Positions 23,901 to 36,298 of a DNA stretch of 64,000 nt are shown piece after piece. The stretch covers positions 74,501 through 138,500 of the forward strand of contig JAODUO010000627.1 in NCBI GenBank assembly GCA_025642075.2. The letters are read 5' to 3'. Origin of the DNA: Ridgeia piscesae. Lineage: Eukaryota > Annelida > Polychaeta > Sabellida > Siboglinidae. Within the stretch, counting starts at the first letter, position 1; the number at the start of each line of letters is the position of its first letter. The translations under genes and the position numbers were made by a program. Under the pieces are notes generated by a model, which searched no databases, was not told the DNA's origin, and was given only the letters and a program-made list of their open reading frames with translations.

Positions 23901-26900
23901 CATTGTGGACAGGATGTTGTCATGATGGTGGTCATTATGGAAAGGGTGTTGTCAAGATGGTGGTCATTACGGACAGGGTGTTGTCAAGATGGTGGTCATT
24001 GTGGACAGGATGTTGTCACGATGGTAGTCACTGAAGACAGGATGTTGTCAAGATGGTGGTCATTGTGGACAGGATGTTGTCATGATGGTGGTCATTGTGG
24101 ACAGGATGTTGTCAAGATGGTGGTCATTGTGGACAGGATGTTGTCATGATGGTGGTCATTGTGGACAGGATGTTGTCATGATGGTGGTCATTGTGGACAG
24201 GATGTTGTCATGATGATGGTCATTGTGGACAGGATGTTGTCATGATGGTGGTCATTGTGGACAGGATGTTGTCATGATGGTGGACATTGTGGACAGGATG
24301 TTGTCATGATGGTGGTCTTTGTGGACAGGATGTTGTCATGATGGTGGCATTGTGGACAGGATGTTGTCATGATGGTGGCCTTTTTTGGGCAGGATGTTGT
24401 CATGATGGTGGTCATTGTGGACAGGATGTTGTCATGATGGTGGTCTTTTTGGACAGGGTGTTGTCATGATGGTGGCATTGTGGACAGGATGTTGTCAAGA
24501 TGGTGGGCATTTTGGGCAGGATGTTGTCAAGAGGTGGCATTGTGGGCAGGATGTTGTCATGATGGTGGCATTGTGGCAGGATGTTGTCATGATGGTGGTC
24601 TTTTTGGGCAGGATGTTGTCATGATGGTGGTCATTGTGGGCAGGATGTTGCCCTGATGGTGGTCATTGTGGACAGGATGTTGTCATGATGGTGGCATTTG
24701 GAAAGGGTGTTGTCAAGATGGTGGTCTTTTGGGGCAGGGTGTTGTCAAGATGGTGGTCATTGTGGACAGGGTGTTGTCAGATGGTGGCATTTTGGGGCAG
24801 GATGTTGTCAAGATGGTTCATTGTGGACAGGATGTTGTCATGATGGTGGTCATTGTGGACAGGATGTTGTCAAGATGGTGGTCATTGTGGACAGGATGTT
24901 GTCATGATGGTGGTCTTTGTGGACAGGATGTTGTCATGATGATGGTCATTGTGGACAGGATGTTGTCATGATGGTGGTCATTGTGGACAGGATGTTGTCA
25001 TGATGGTGGTCATTGTGGACAGGATGTTGTCATGATGGTGGTCATTGTGGACAGGATGTTGTCATGATGGTGGTCATTGTGGACAGGATGTTGTCATGGT
25101 GGTGGTCTTTGTGGACAGGATGTTGTCATGATGGTGGTCTTTGTGGACAGGATGTTGTCATGATGGTGGTCATTGTGGACAGGATGTTGTCATGATGGTG
25201 GTCATTGTGGACAGGATGTTGTCATGATGATGGTCATTGTGGACAGGATGTTGTCATGATGGTGGTCATTGTGGACAGGATGTTGTCAGATGGTGGGCAT
25301 TTTGGGGCAGGATGTTGTCAAGATGGTGGTCATTGTGGACAGGATGTTGTCATGATGGTGGTCAATGGGACAGGATGTTGTCAAGATGGTGGGCATTAAA
25401 ACAGGATGTTGTCAAGATGGTGGTCTTTTTGGACAGGATGTTGTCAGATGGTGGGCATTTTGGGGCAGGATGTTGTCAAGATGGTGGTCATTGTGGACAG
25501 GATGTTGTCATGATGGTGGTCATTGTGGACAGGATGTTGTCATGATGGTGGTCTTTGTGGACAGGATGTTGTCATGATGATGGTCATTGTGGACAGGATG
25601 TTGTCAAGATGGTGGTCATTGTGGACAGGATGTTGTCATGATGGTGGCATTGTGGACAGGATGTTGTCATGATGGTGGTCATTTGGAAAGGGGGGGTTTT
25701 CAAGATGGTGGCATTTGGGGCAGGGTGTTGTCAAGATGGGGTTTTTTGTGGACAGGATGTTGTCAGATGGTGGGCATTTTGGGGCAGGATGTTGTCAAGA
25801 TGGTGGTCATTGTGGACAGGATGTTGTCATGATGGTGGTCATTGTGGACAGGATTTTTCAAGATGGTGGTCATTGTGGACAGGATGTTGTCATGATGGTG
25901 GTCATTGTGGACAGGATGTTGTCATGATGGTGGTCTTTTTGGAAAGGATGTTGTCATGATGGTGGTCATTTTGGGGCAGGATGTTGTCAAGATGGTGGTC
26001 ATTGTGGACAGGATGTTGTCATGATGGTGGTCTTTGTGGACAGGATGTTGTCATGATGGTGGTCATTGTGGACAGGATGTTGTCATGATGGTGGTCATTG
26101 TGGACAGGATGTTGTCATGATGGTGGTCATTGTGGACAGGATGTTGTCATGATGGTGGTCTTTGTGGACAGGATGTTGTCATGATGGTGGTCATTGTGGA
26201 CAGGATGTTGTCAAGATGGTGGTCATTGTGGACAGGATGTTGTCATGATGGTGGTCATTGTGGACAGGATGTTGTCATGATGGTGGTCATTTGGAAAGGG
26301 TGTTGTCAAATTGGATTGGGGGGGACATTGTTTGGGCAGGATGTTGTCAAGATGGTGGTCTTTTTGGACAGGATTGGGTTTTCCCTTTTTAAGAATGGTC
26401 ATTGTGGACAGGATGTTGTCATGAAGGTGGTCATTGTGGACAGGGTGTTGTCATGATGGTGGTCATTGTGGACAGGATGTTGTCATGATGGTGGTCATTG
26501 TGGACAGGATGTTGTCATGATGATGGTCATTGTGGACAGGATGTTGTCATGATGGTGGTCTTTTTGGGCAGGATGTTGTCATGATGGTGGTCATTTTGGG
26601 GGGGGATGTTGCCCCGATGGTGGTCATTGTGGACAGGATGTTGTCATGATGGTGGCATTTGGAAAGGGTGTTGTCAAGATGGTGGTCATTTGGGGGGGGG
26701 TGTTGTCAAGATGGTGGTCATTGTGGACAGGATGTTGTCAGATGGTGGGCATTAAGGGAAAAGGGGGGGTTTCAAGATGGTGGTCATTTGGGGCAGGGTG
26801 TTGTCAAGATTGGGGGTCATTGTGGACAGGATGTTGTCATGATGGTGGTCATTGTGGACAGGATGTTGTCATGATGATGGTCATTGTGGACAGGATGTTG

Positions 26901-29900
26901 TCATGATGGTGGTCTTTGTGGACAGGATGTTGTCATGATGGTGGTCATTGTGGACAGGATGTTGTCATGATGATGGTCATTGTGGACAGGATGTTGTCAT
27001 GATGATGGTCATTGTGGACAGGATGTTGTCATGATGATGGTCATTGTGGACAGGATGTTGTCATGATGGTGGTCTTTTTGGCAGGATGTTGTCATGATGA
27101 TGGTCATTGTGGACAGGATGTTGTCAAGATGATGGTTTATTGTGGACAGGATGTTTCAAGATGGTGGCATTTTGGGGCAGGATGTTGTCAAGGGGGGGGG
27201 GTCTTTTTGGACAGGATGTTGTCAAGATGGTGGGCATGGGGACAGGATGTTGTCAAGATGGTGGCCTTTTTTGGGGATGTTGTCATGATGGTGGTCATTT
27301 TGGGGGGGGATGTTGTCAGATGGTGTTATTGGGGCAGGATGTTGTCATGATGGTGGTCATTGTGGACAGGATGTTGTCATGATGGTGGTCATTTGGAAAG
27401 GGTGTTGTCAAAAAATGGTGGTCATTTGGGGCAGGGTGTTGTCAAGATGGTGGTTTATTGTGGAAGGATGTTGTCAGATGGTGGCATTTTGGGGGCAGGA
27501 TGTTGTCAAGATGGTGGTCTTTTTGGACAGGATGTTGTCATGAAGGTGGTCATTGTGGACAGGATGTTGTCAAGATGGTGGTCATTGTGGACAGGATGTT
27601 GTCATGATGGTGGTCATTTTGGGGCAGGATGTTGTCCGATGGTGGTCATTGTGGACAGGATGTTGTCATGATGGTGGTCATTGTGGACAGGATGTTGTCA
27701 TGATGGTGGTCATTGTGGACAGGATGTTGTCATGATGATGGTCATTGTGGACAGGATGTTGTCAAGATGGTGGTCATTGTGGACAGGATGTTGTCATGAT
27801 GGTGGGCATTGTGGGGGGGCAAGGGGATGTTGTCATGATGGTGGTCATTGTGGACAGGATGTTGTCATGATGGTGGTCATTGTGGACAGGATGTTGTCAT
27901 GATGGTGGTCATTGTGGACAGGATGTTGTCATGATGGTGGTCATTGTGGACAGGATGTTGTCAAGATGGTGGTCATTTGGAAAGGGTGTTGTCAAGATGG
28001 TGGTCATTTGGGGCAGGGTGTTGTCAAGATGGTGGTCATTGTGGACAGGATGTTGTCAGATGGTGGGCATTGTGGACAGGATGTTGTCAAGATGGTGGTC
28101 ATTTTGGGGCAGGATGTTGTCAAGATGGTGGTCTTTTTGGACAGGATGTTGTCAAGATGGTGGGCATTTTGGGGCAGGATGTTGTCAAGATGGTGGTCAT
28201 TGTGGACAGGATGTTGTCATGATGGTGGTCATTGTGGACAGGATGTTGTCATGATGGTGGTCATTGTGGACAGGATGTTGTCATGATGGTGGTCATTGTG
28301 GACAGGATGTTGTCATGATGGTGGTCATTAAGGGAAAACGGGGTGTTGTCAAGATGGTGGTCATTAAGGACAGGGTGTTGTCAAGATGGTGGTCATTGTG
28401 GACAGGATGTTGTCAAGATGGTAGTCACTGAAGACAGGATGTTGTCAAGATGGTGGTCATTGTGGACAGGATGTTGTCATGATGGTGGTCATTGTGGACA
28501 GGATGTTGTCAAGATGGTGGTCATTGTGGACAGGATGTTGTCATGATGGTGATCATTGTGGACAGGATGTTGTCCTGATGGTGGTCACTGTGGACAGGAT
28601 GTTGTCATGATGGTGGTCATTGTGGACAGGATGTTGTCATGATGGTGGTCATTGTGGACAGGATGTTGTCATGATGATGGTCATTGTGGACAGGATGTTG
28701 TCATGATGATGGTCATTGTGGACAGGATGTTGGTCATGTGGTGGAATTGTTTTGGACAGGATGTTGTCATGATGGTGGTCATTGTGGACAGGATGTTGTC
28801 ATGATGGTGGACATTGTGGACAGGATGTTGTCATGATGGTGGTCATTGTGGACAGGATGTTGTCATGATGGAGGTCATTGTGGACAGGATGTTGTAATGA
28901 TGGTGGTCATTATGGAAAGGGTGTTGTCAAGATGGTGGTCATTACGGACAGGGTGTTGTCAAGATGGTGGTCATTGTGGACAGGATGTTGTCACGATGGT
29001 GGTCCTTTTTGGGACAGGATGTTGTCAAGATGGTGGTCATTGTGGACAGGATTTGTTGTCATGGGGGGTTTTTGGTGGTCTTTTGGGGACAGGATGTTGT
29101 CATGATGGTTGGGCTTTGTGGACAGGATGTTGTCATGATGGTGGTCTTTGTGGACAGGATGTTGTCATGATGGTGGTCATTGTGGACAGGATGTTGTCAT
29201 GATGATGGTCATTGTGGACAGGATGTTGTCATGATGATGGTCATTGTGGACAGGATGTTGTCATGATGGTGGTCTTTGTGGACAGGATGTTGTCATGATG
29301 GTGGTCACTGAAGACAGGATGTTGTCAAGATGGTGGTCATTGTGGACAGGATGTTGTCATGATGGTGGTCATTGTGGACAGGATGTTGTCAAAAGGGTTT
29401 GGGCAGGATGTTGTCAAGATGGTGGTCATTGTGGACAGGATGTTGTCACGATGGTGGTCATTGTGGGCAGGATGTTGTCATGATGGTGATCATTGTGGGC
29501 AGGATGTTGTCATGATGGTGGTCATTGTGGCAGGATGTTGTCATGATTTGGTTTTAAATTTTAAAATTGGTTTGGACAGGATGTTGTCCTTGATGGGGGG
29601 GTCAAACTTTTGGACAGGATGTTGTCAAGATGGTGGTCATTGTGGACAGGATGTTGTCAATTTTAATTTGGGGTGGTCCATTTTGTGGACAGGATGTTGT
29701 CATGATGGTGGCCCTTGTGGACAGGATGTTGTCATGATGATGGTCATTGTGGAAAGGGTGTTGTCAAGATGGTGGCATTGTGGACAAAGGGTGTTGTCAT
29801 GATGGTGGCATTGTGGACAGGATGTTGTCCAATTGATGGGGGGGTCCATGGACAGGGTGGGGTTTTCAGATGGTGGTCATTTGGAAAGGGGGGTTGCCCA

Positions 29901-30390
29901 AAATGGTGGTCATTACGGACAGGGTGTTTTTTCAAGATGGTGGTCATTGTGGACAGGATGTTGTCACAATGGTAGTCACTGGGGAAGGGGTTGCCCGATG
30001 GTGGTCATTGTGGACAGGATGTTGTCATGATGGTGGTCATTGTGGACAGGATGTTGTCAAGATGGTGGTCATTGTGGACAGGATGTTGTCATGATGGTGA
30101 TCATTGTGGACAGGATGTTGTCCTGATGGTGGTCACTGTGGACAGGATGTTGTCATGATGGTGGTCATTGTGGACAGGATGTTGTCAATGGTGGTCATTG
30201 TGGACAGGATGTTGTCATGATGATGGTCATTGTGGACAGGATGTTGTCATGATGATGGTCATTGTGGACAGGATGTTGTCATGATGGTGGTCATTGTGGA
30301 CAGGATGTTGTCATGATGGTGGTCATTGTGGACAGGATGTTGTCATGATGGTGGTCACTGAAGACAGGATGTTGTCAAGATGGTGGTATT
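20958..30390 (+). repeat. Very large 32-bp minisatellite, about 290 copies
   Basis: The unit is gtggacaggatgttgtca followed by tgatggtggtcatt (32 bp). Common variants are tcaagat for tcatgat, gatgatgg for gatggtgg, and cactgaagac for cattgtggac. The plus strand is strongly G/T-rich. Three units (96 bp) return to the same frame, which produces many frames of 60-200 codons reading WTGCCHDGG-type peptides. Parts are clean (for example 23850-26280 and 27650-29000). Others, especially 21240-23850, are disrupted by G and T runs and small indels. Confidence 0.98.
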
Positions 30391-30905
30391 TGTGAACAAG
30401 TTTTACTGTATGTTAAACTATATAACTTACATATGGGAACAAATGCAATGTATATATTACACATTGCACACACCCACCCACCCACCCACGTTTCATTTAC
30501 GTCACCACTTTCACATTGCCATTATGAAGCCGTCCGTCCTGCCTGCCACTATGTTGTTTTGACCATCGTCCAACTATGAGCATTCACAATGTACTGGCCA
30601 GAGACAGTTGCCTGGGTGCAGATGCAGATGTAGTCAGTTCATTGTCTCAGTACAGAACTACCCCACATCCACTTGTACTAAGTCACGCACTCACCCACCC
30701 CCATTAAATCAAACACAGTCTCAGACTCTCAGGGGAAGTACTCAGCGATGCATTCTATATTCTCGCACAATCCCATCGCTGGTGTAATCAACATTGAAAT
30801 AATTTGCACTGAGATCTAACGAGGTGTGGAATTTGCTTCTGCTGACCTGACTGTGAGGTCAGCCTGACTCTGGTGTGATCACATCCATTTGTAGCTAATG
30901 ACATT
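30391..30905. other. Unique spacer between two minisatellites
   Basis: It contains a short CCCA run near 30473-30489. Nothing else is recognised. Confidence 0.4.
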
Positions 30906-30914
30906 GTGTCCTGC

Positions 30915-32216
30915 TAATGGTGGAACAGTAAGACTGCCTCCCACATCCCTCTCAGGTGGAACAGTAAGACTGCCTCCCACATCCCTCTCAGGTGGAACAG
31001 TAAGACTGCCTCCCACATCCCTCTCAGGTGGAACAGTAAGACTGCCTCCCACATCCCTCTCAGGTGGAACAGTAAGACTGCCTCCCACATCCCTCTCAGA
31101 TGGAACAGTAAGACTGTCTCCCACATCCCTCTCAGGTGGAACAGTAAGACTGCCTCCCACATCCCTCTCAGGTGGAACAGTAAGACTGCCTCCCACATCC
31201 CTCTCAGGTGGAACAGTAAGACTGCCTCCCACATCCCTCTCAGATGGAACAGTAAGACTGTCTCCCACATCCCTCTCAGGTGGGAAGACTGCCTCCCACA
31301 TCCCTCTCAGGTGGAACAGTAAGACTGCCTCCCACATCCCTCTCAGGTGGAACAGTAAGACTGCCTCCCACATCCCTCTCAGGTGGAACAGTAAGACTGC
31401 CTCCCACATCCCTCTCAGGTGGAACAGTAAGACTGCCTCCCACATCCCTCTCAGGTGTAAGACTGCCTCCCACATCCCTCTCAGGTGGAACAGTAAGACT
31501 GCCTCCCACATCCCTCTCAGGTCAGTAAGACTGTCTCCCACATCCCTCTCAGGTGGAACAGTAAGACTGCCTCCCACATCCCTCTCAGGTGGAACAGTAA
31601 GACTGCCTCCCACATCCCTCTCAGGTGGAACAGTAAGACTGCCTCCCACATCCCTCTCAGATGGAACAGTAAGACTGTCTCCCACATCCCTCTCAGGTGG
31701 AACAGTAAGACTGCCTCCCACATCCCTCTCAGGTGGAACAGTAAGACTGCCTCCCACATCCCTCTCAGGTGGAACAGTAAGACTGCCTCCCACATCCCTC
31801 TCAGGTGGAACAGTAAGACTGCCTCCCACATCCCTCTCAGGTGGAACAGTAAGACTGCCTCCCACATCCCTCTCAGGTGTAAGACTGCCTCCCACATCCC
31901 TCTCAGGTGGAACAGTAAGACTGCCTCCCACATCCCTCTCAGGTGTAAGACTGCCTCCCACACCCTTCTCAGATGTAAGACTGCCTCCCACATCCCTCTC
32001 AGATGTAAGACTGCCTCCCACATCCCTCTCAGATATAAGACTGCCTCCTACATCCCTCTCAGATGTAAGACTGCCTCCCACACCCTTCTCAGATGTAAGA
32101 CTGCCTCCCACATCCCTCTCAGATGTAAGACTGCCTTCCACATCCCTCTCAGATGTAAGACTGCCTCCCACATCCGTCTCAGATGTAAGACTGCCTCCCA
32201 CACCCCTCTCAGGTGG
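30915..32216 (+). repeat. 36-bp minisatellite grading into a 30-bp form, about 37 copies
   Basis: The unit is ggtggaacagtaagactg followed by cctcccacatccctctca (36 bp). From about 31860 most units lose the 'ggaaca' segment and become 30 bp (agatgtaagactgcctccca...). Both lengths are multiples of three, and frames of more than 400 codons are open on both strands over the whole array. This is a repeat property, not coding evidence. Confidence 0.97.
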
Positions 32217-33550
32217 AACTGTAATGCACTAAGCAGGCTGAGAAATAACAAACTGAAATCTGATTTATCCCATGTGTAGATTGGACCGGCACTATGTCAA
32301 CTCAGGTCAGTGTTAAAAGTGACCCGAATACAGAGGTGGCTGTATTAGTGGGTCTACTTCCTGTAACCTTACCGGGAAAAAATCTTATAACGATCCTAAC
32401 TGACAGAGGGCTATGACCCTAATTATCCGGAGGCTATGACCCTAATTGTCAGGGGGCTATGTTACAGAGATTACCTTGAAGCAAGTTTTGATTGTATTTT
32501 GATTAACTCACACTGTAGGTAAACCATACAAATAATTCAGAAGGTTGTCTTACACTTGTAATTAACAAATGTTGGGTTGTATGTGACACAGGCAGCCTTG
32601 TCAACTTGTCATACTGAGTTATTGCCGTGGACAGCAAAATTAGCAATTGTATGAAATCTTGTTAAATTTGGGCTACACCAAATGTCCAGCAAAATGGATG
32701 TCTCTGAACGCCTGCGTTCTATCTTCATAGTAAATGTGTATTCATGATAACCATGGTGTTTTTTCACCGTGGTAATCTTGAATTCTGCCCATCTAGATCT
32801 ATATATGACGTTGTGGCAGCTGGCATTGCTCTAATCAAACACGTTGGGCTGAGCCACTTAAACAATTGTCTATCCACTGCCTACTTAAAACATACCAATT
32901 GTGCATTCCTCGCGGCTGATGCAAATGTGATTGTGTGATTGGATAAAACAAGGCCACAATTGCGTTACCACGAGCCGCTCTCATAGAGGCTCGTCCTGTT
33001 TGATAGGTTGAATATAAGCAGGAACAACGACAGAGTAACAACGTTAAACTGATGCAGACTGACTCTCCTGCATTTCAACTTGAAAATGGTTCATGGAATC
33101 GCAGTTGAGATGCGTCGCCATCATTGAGTTACCTGGTGTCAGACTCACATCTCACAGAACCACTTGAAATGATGAAACCAGCAACACACAATGAAATATA
33201 ACTTGGTTCATAAAAGTAACTATCCATAGTTCAGTTAGATGTCTAAACCTGTCTACTGGGTAGGTAATGTTCACATTCAAGTTCAAAATGTAGCATACTA
33301 TCTGTAAATAATCTAAATTAACAATAAGGCTTACAGGTTCAAAGTTCATTCCTATTAAAATTATTAACATTTGTTTATTGAATATTGTTCTCAGATGTTT
33401 TATACTGGAATGAAGGTCTATTCTCTGGAAATTTTGTTTTATAACATACATTTCATAACGCTGAAACAGTGTTCATAGTTTGAAAGTTGTACGTTTTAAA
33501 TGAACAACATTCAGACACTGCATGACTGTCACAACAATACAACTGTGTTC
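32217..33550. other. Unique AT-rich sequence
   Basis: It contains a short local duplication, ggctatgaccctaatt, at 32409-32450. No gene is supported. Confidence 0.4.
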
Positions 33551-33555
33551 TCTCT

Positions 33556-33710
33556 ACCAGTGTACCATTCAGCCAGTATACCATTCAGCCGGTACAACAT
33601 TCAGCCAGTATACCATTCAGCTGGTATACCATTCAGTCGGTATACCATTCAGCCGGTACACCATTCAGCCGGTATACCATTCAGTCGGTATACCATTCAG
33701 CCGGTATTTT
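33556..33710 (+). repeat. 16-bp minisatellite, about 9-10 copies
   Basis: The unit is cattcagccggtatac, with single-base variants at two positions. Confidence 0.93.
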
Positions 33711-34800
33711 CAGTGGGTTTTAATCATCAAAACTGGTATTGCGTGTGGTGTGTCACACACCAACTGACAGTAGGTTTGATGCTGCCATCTTCTGTCACCT
33801 TCAGTCTGTAACAAGTGATCCCATTGGTCACAAAGGTCACAATGGGTCACAGTGACTGCAGGCTACGGGCTACATAGAGGGACTCATGACTAAATATGAC
33901 TAATATGTTAATGTACTTGATTGGTTGAGAACAGTTAAGTAAATGACTGGCAGAAAAGTGCAACACAGTTATGCTGTTTCAAATAGTTTAAGTTATTATT
34001 TGATTTGTTGAAAATTACAGACTACTATTTTTACTGTGGACTAACAGATTCAGCGCAGGAGTCTGCCAGACTCACAACAACTTCCACCAGTACCTGTATA
34101 TAATCACACTTACATATCCAGTTGTGAACCATCCTAGCATGACATTAATTGCCAGGTGGCTGTAGTATCAAGGTTACCACAAGGCAGGGTTCGTCTGTAC
34201 ATACTGTTAACGTGAACCTGACTACATTTATTCCACAACTCATTTTACAGTGCTGACACCTGGTGGCAGGTGTGAGTGATGTCCCATCCGGATTATATCT
34301 GTGGCCGTCGAGAGGGAAACAATCTGTACGCAGTGAGTGCACGCCACACAATGACGTCTTTGACAGGACATCTATCACTGGTTACGTGTCACGCCGCCAT
34401 TGTACGGTTGATGAATTAGCGACGTCAAAAACACCGCAACATGTGACGAGGCCATGTTCACACGGGAAAAACTGGCCAACTGGGACCATTCATTGTGCCA
34501 AAGCAGCTCCACGGGAATTGATTTATTTATCAGCAGTCAAGAATTATTGAACAAACTATAAATGACGTCTGAACGTCTATGAGATAGGTGCAGACATACG
34601 GACATGTGCGTGCACGAATGTGCATGCAAGCATATCAACATGTCTCGGCAGACGAAAAAGAAGGAACTATTGAGACAGATATAAAGGCTGTTATAAACAA
34701 CTATTGTAAGGTATCGATTGAACAGTTGAGAGGATAGAAAATGCATTGACTGTTTTAAACATGCTCTTGTGTTTTCTAATGTGACAGTGTAATCATTAAA
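33711..34800. other. Unique sequence, nothing recognised
   Basis: No supported gene. The frame at 34263-34550 has no recognisable domain. Confidence 0.4.
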
Positions 34801-34804
34801 CTTG

Positions 34805-35145
34805 TATCATGGTCTATTTCCTGTGCACTCTCTTAATAGCACGGACCACTTACACTTTGCTAATAATAGCATGGTCTGCTCTCTGTGCAGCCTGCTAATA
34901 ATAGCATGGTCCATTTTTGTGTATCTCGCTAATAACAACATGGTCTGTTTTCTAAGCATGGTCCACTTTCTACGCACTCTACAAACAATAGCATGGTCTG
35001 TTGTTGGTGCACTCTACCAATAACAGCATGGTCAATTTTTTGTGCACTCTACCAATAATAGCATGGTCTGTTTTTGGTGCATTCTCCTGGTAATAGCATG
35101 GTCCATATTCTGTGCCCTCTGCTAATAACATCATGATCCATGTTC
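34805..35145 (+). repeat. Diverged 35-bp tandem repeat, about 9 copies
   Basis: Units begin gcatggtctgtt or gcatggtccatt and end caataata, at about 35-bp spacing. Copies are considerably diverged, so this is an older array than its neighbours. Confidence 0.85.
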
Positions 35146-36260
35146 TGAACACCAGCCTGTGGCATGGTCTTTATTCAATGGACCCTAGTAAATACTAATA
35201 GTACAGGCTATATACTGCACACCCTGTATACCATACACAAAATGCAGTTTACTAAGGCATGACCACATTGTCAGCATATTTGTAACAATAAACAGTGTAG
35301 TCACTTTAAAAAAAAATCTAAAAGCACAGTACATATTATGTGCCCATAATTAGAATCCACCAAAATTTCTAACCAATTATGTCCATATGCATCAATAAAA
35401 ACAGGTTATTTAAAAATGCATAAACCTGAGGCACATTTATGTATTTTTTTTAATATTTGTTCCAACATGATTGGTTGAGAAAAACTTGAGATTAAATGAG
35501 ACTAAATATGTATGAGAGACTACATATGTATCAGACATTACATGTGATCGTGAAACTGAAATGTTTGGCAGGCTGCCAAACTGATTGCCTTCACTGCAAA
35601 TCACCTTTCACCAAACCAATTGTTTTCAACCTTCAAACAGTGTAATTTACCTACAACTTTAATGTCTCTCACCCATCAGTGCTAATTACAGAAAAAGACA
35701 CTAAACAGCAGGTGTCCTCCATGGCCTTGGTAGTGACCACAACTTGTGTTTGTTCAGATTAGCACTTGACAGATTGAGCTGTCACACTTCCTCACAAGAT
35801 CCTAGCAATCATTAGCTTTGTCTCTTATGAGGCCAACGTAGACATTTTATTGTGAACCTCCTGGCTTAACTTAACAAACAACACATTTGCTTATGTGGAT
35901 AGAAATTTCAATATCAGGAATAACAAGACTCCTTAGCACTGGTCTGCTGTCACTGTATTAACAAAGCATTAGTTATGCCTATAAACTAGATATCTTGATA
36001 TATACAATTTGCTTTTCTATTACATATATGGTAATATATCCTAAAAAATTATTTGAAATAATTTCCAGTGTATTTAAATACTTTTGCATTGAAAAGTATT
36101 GGTAATTGTATTTGTATTTGAATCCCTCGAAGAGTATTTGTATACATTTGAATGTATTTGACACCATGCCTAATATGTATGCATATAAAATTATGCGAAC
36201 ATACAAATAAAAAAATTCATGACATAAATAGTAAAAAGTATACAAACAAATTTGTCACAA
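35146..36260. other. AT-rich sequence, possible YIPF5 intron or downstream region
   Basis: No exon was found here for the missing C-terminal part of the YIPF5 gene. The segment 36070-36170 has several TATTTGTATTTGAAT-like blocks, possibly an old element. Confidence 0.4.
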
Positions 36261-36263
36261 TAC

Positions 36264-36298
36264 CTTATTCATGATGTGATCAAAATTGATACCAAGCT
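36264..36298 (-). CDS. YIPF5: YIPF5 third coding exon, 35 bp
   Basis: Acceptor gttttcag; AG completes a Glu codon left open by the previous exon, then LGINFDHIMNK and donor GTATTG. The perfect phase and family motif support this very small exon. Confidence 0.8.

Noticed and set aside
21079..30094. Many 60-200-codon Cys/Trp/Gly-rich frames
   Set aside because: They are shadows of the 32-bp repeat, and every third unit returns the same frame.
34263..34550. 95-codon open frame
   Set aside because: No recognisable domain, no splice context, ordinary composition.
35979..36245. Hydrophobic minus frame next to YIPF5 exon 3, considered as its membrane exon
   Set aside because: Its sequence does not resemble the Yip1 helices and there is no acceptor in the needed phase.
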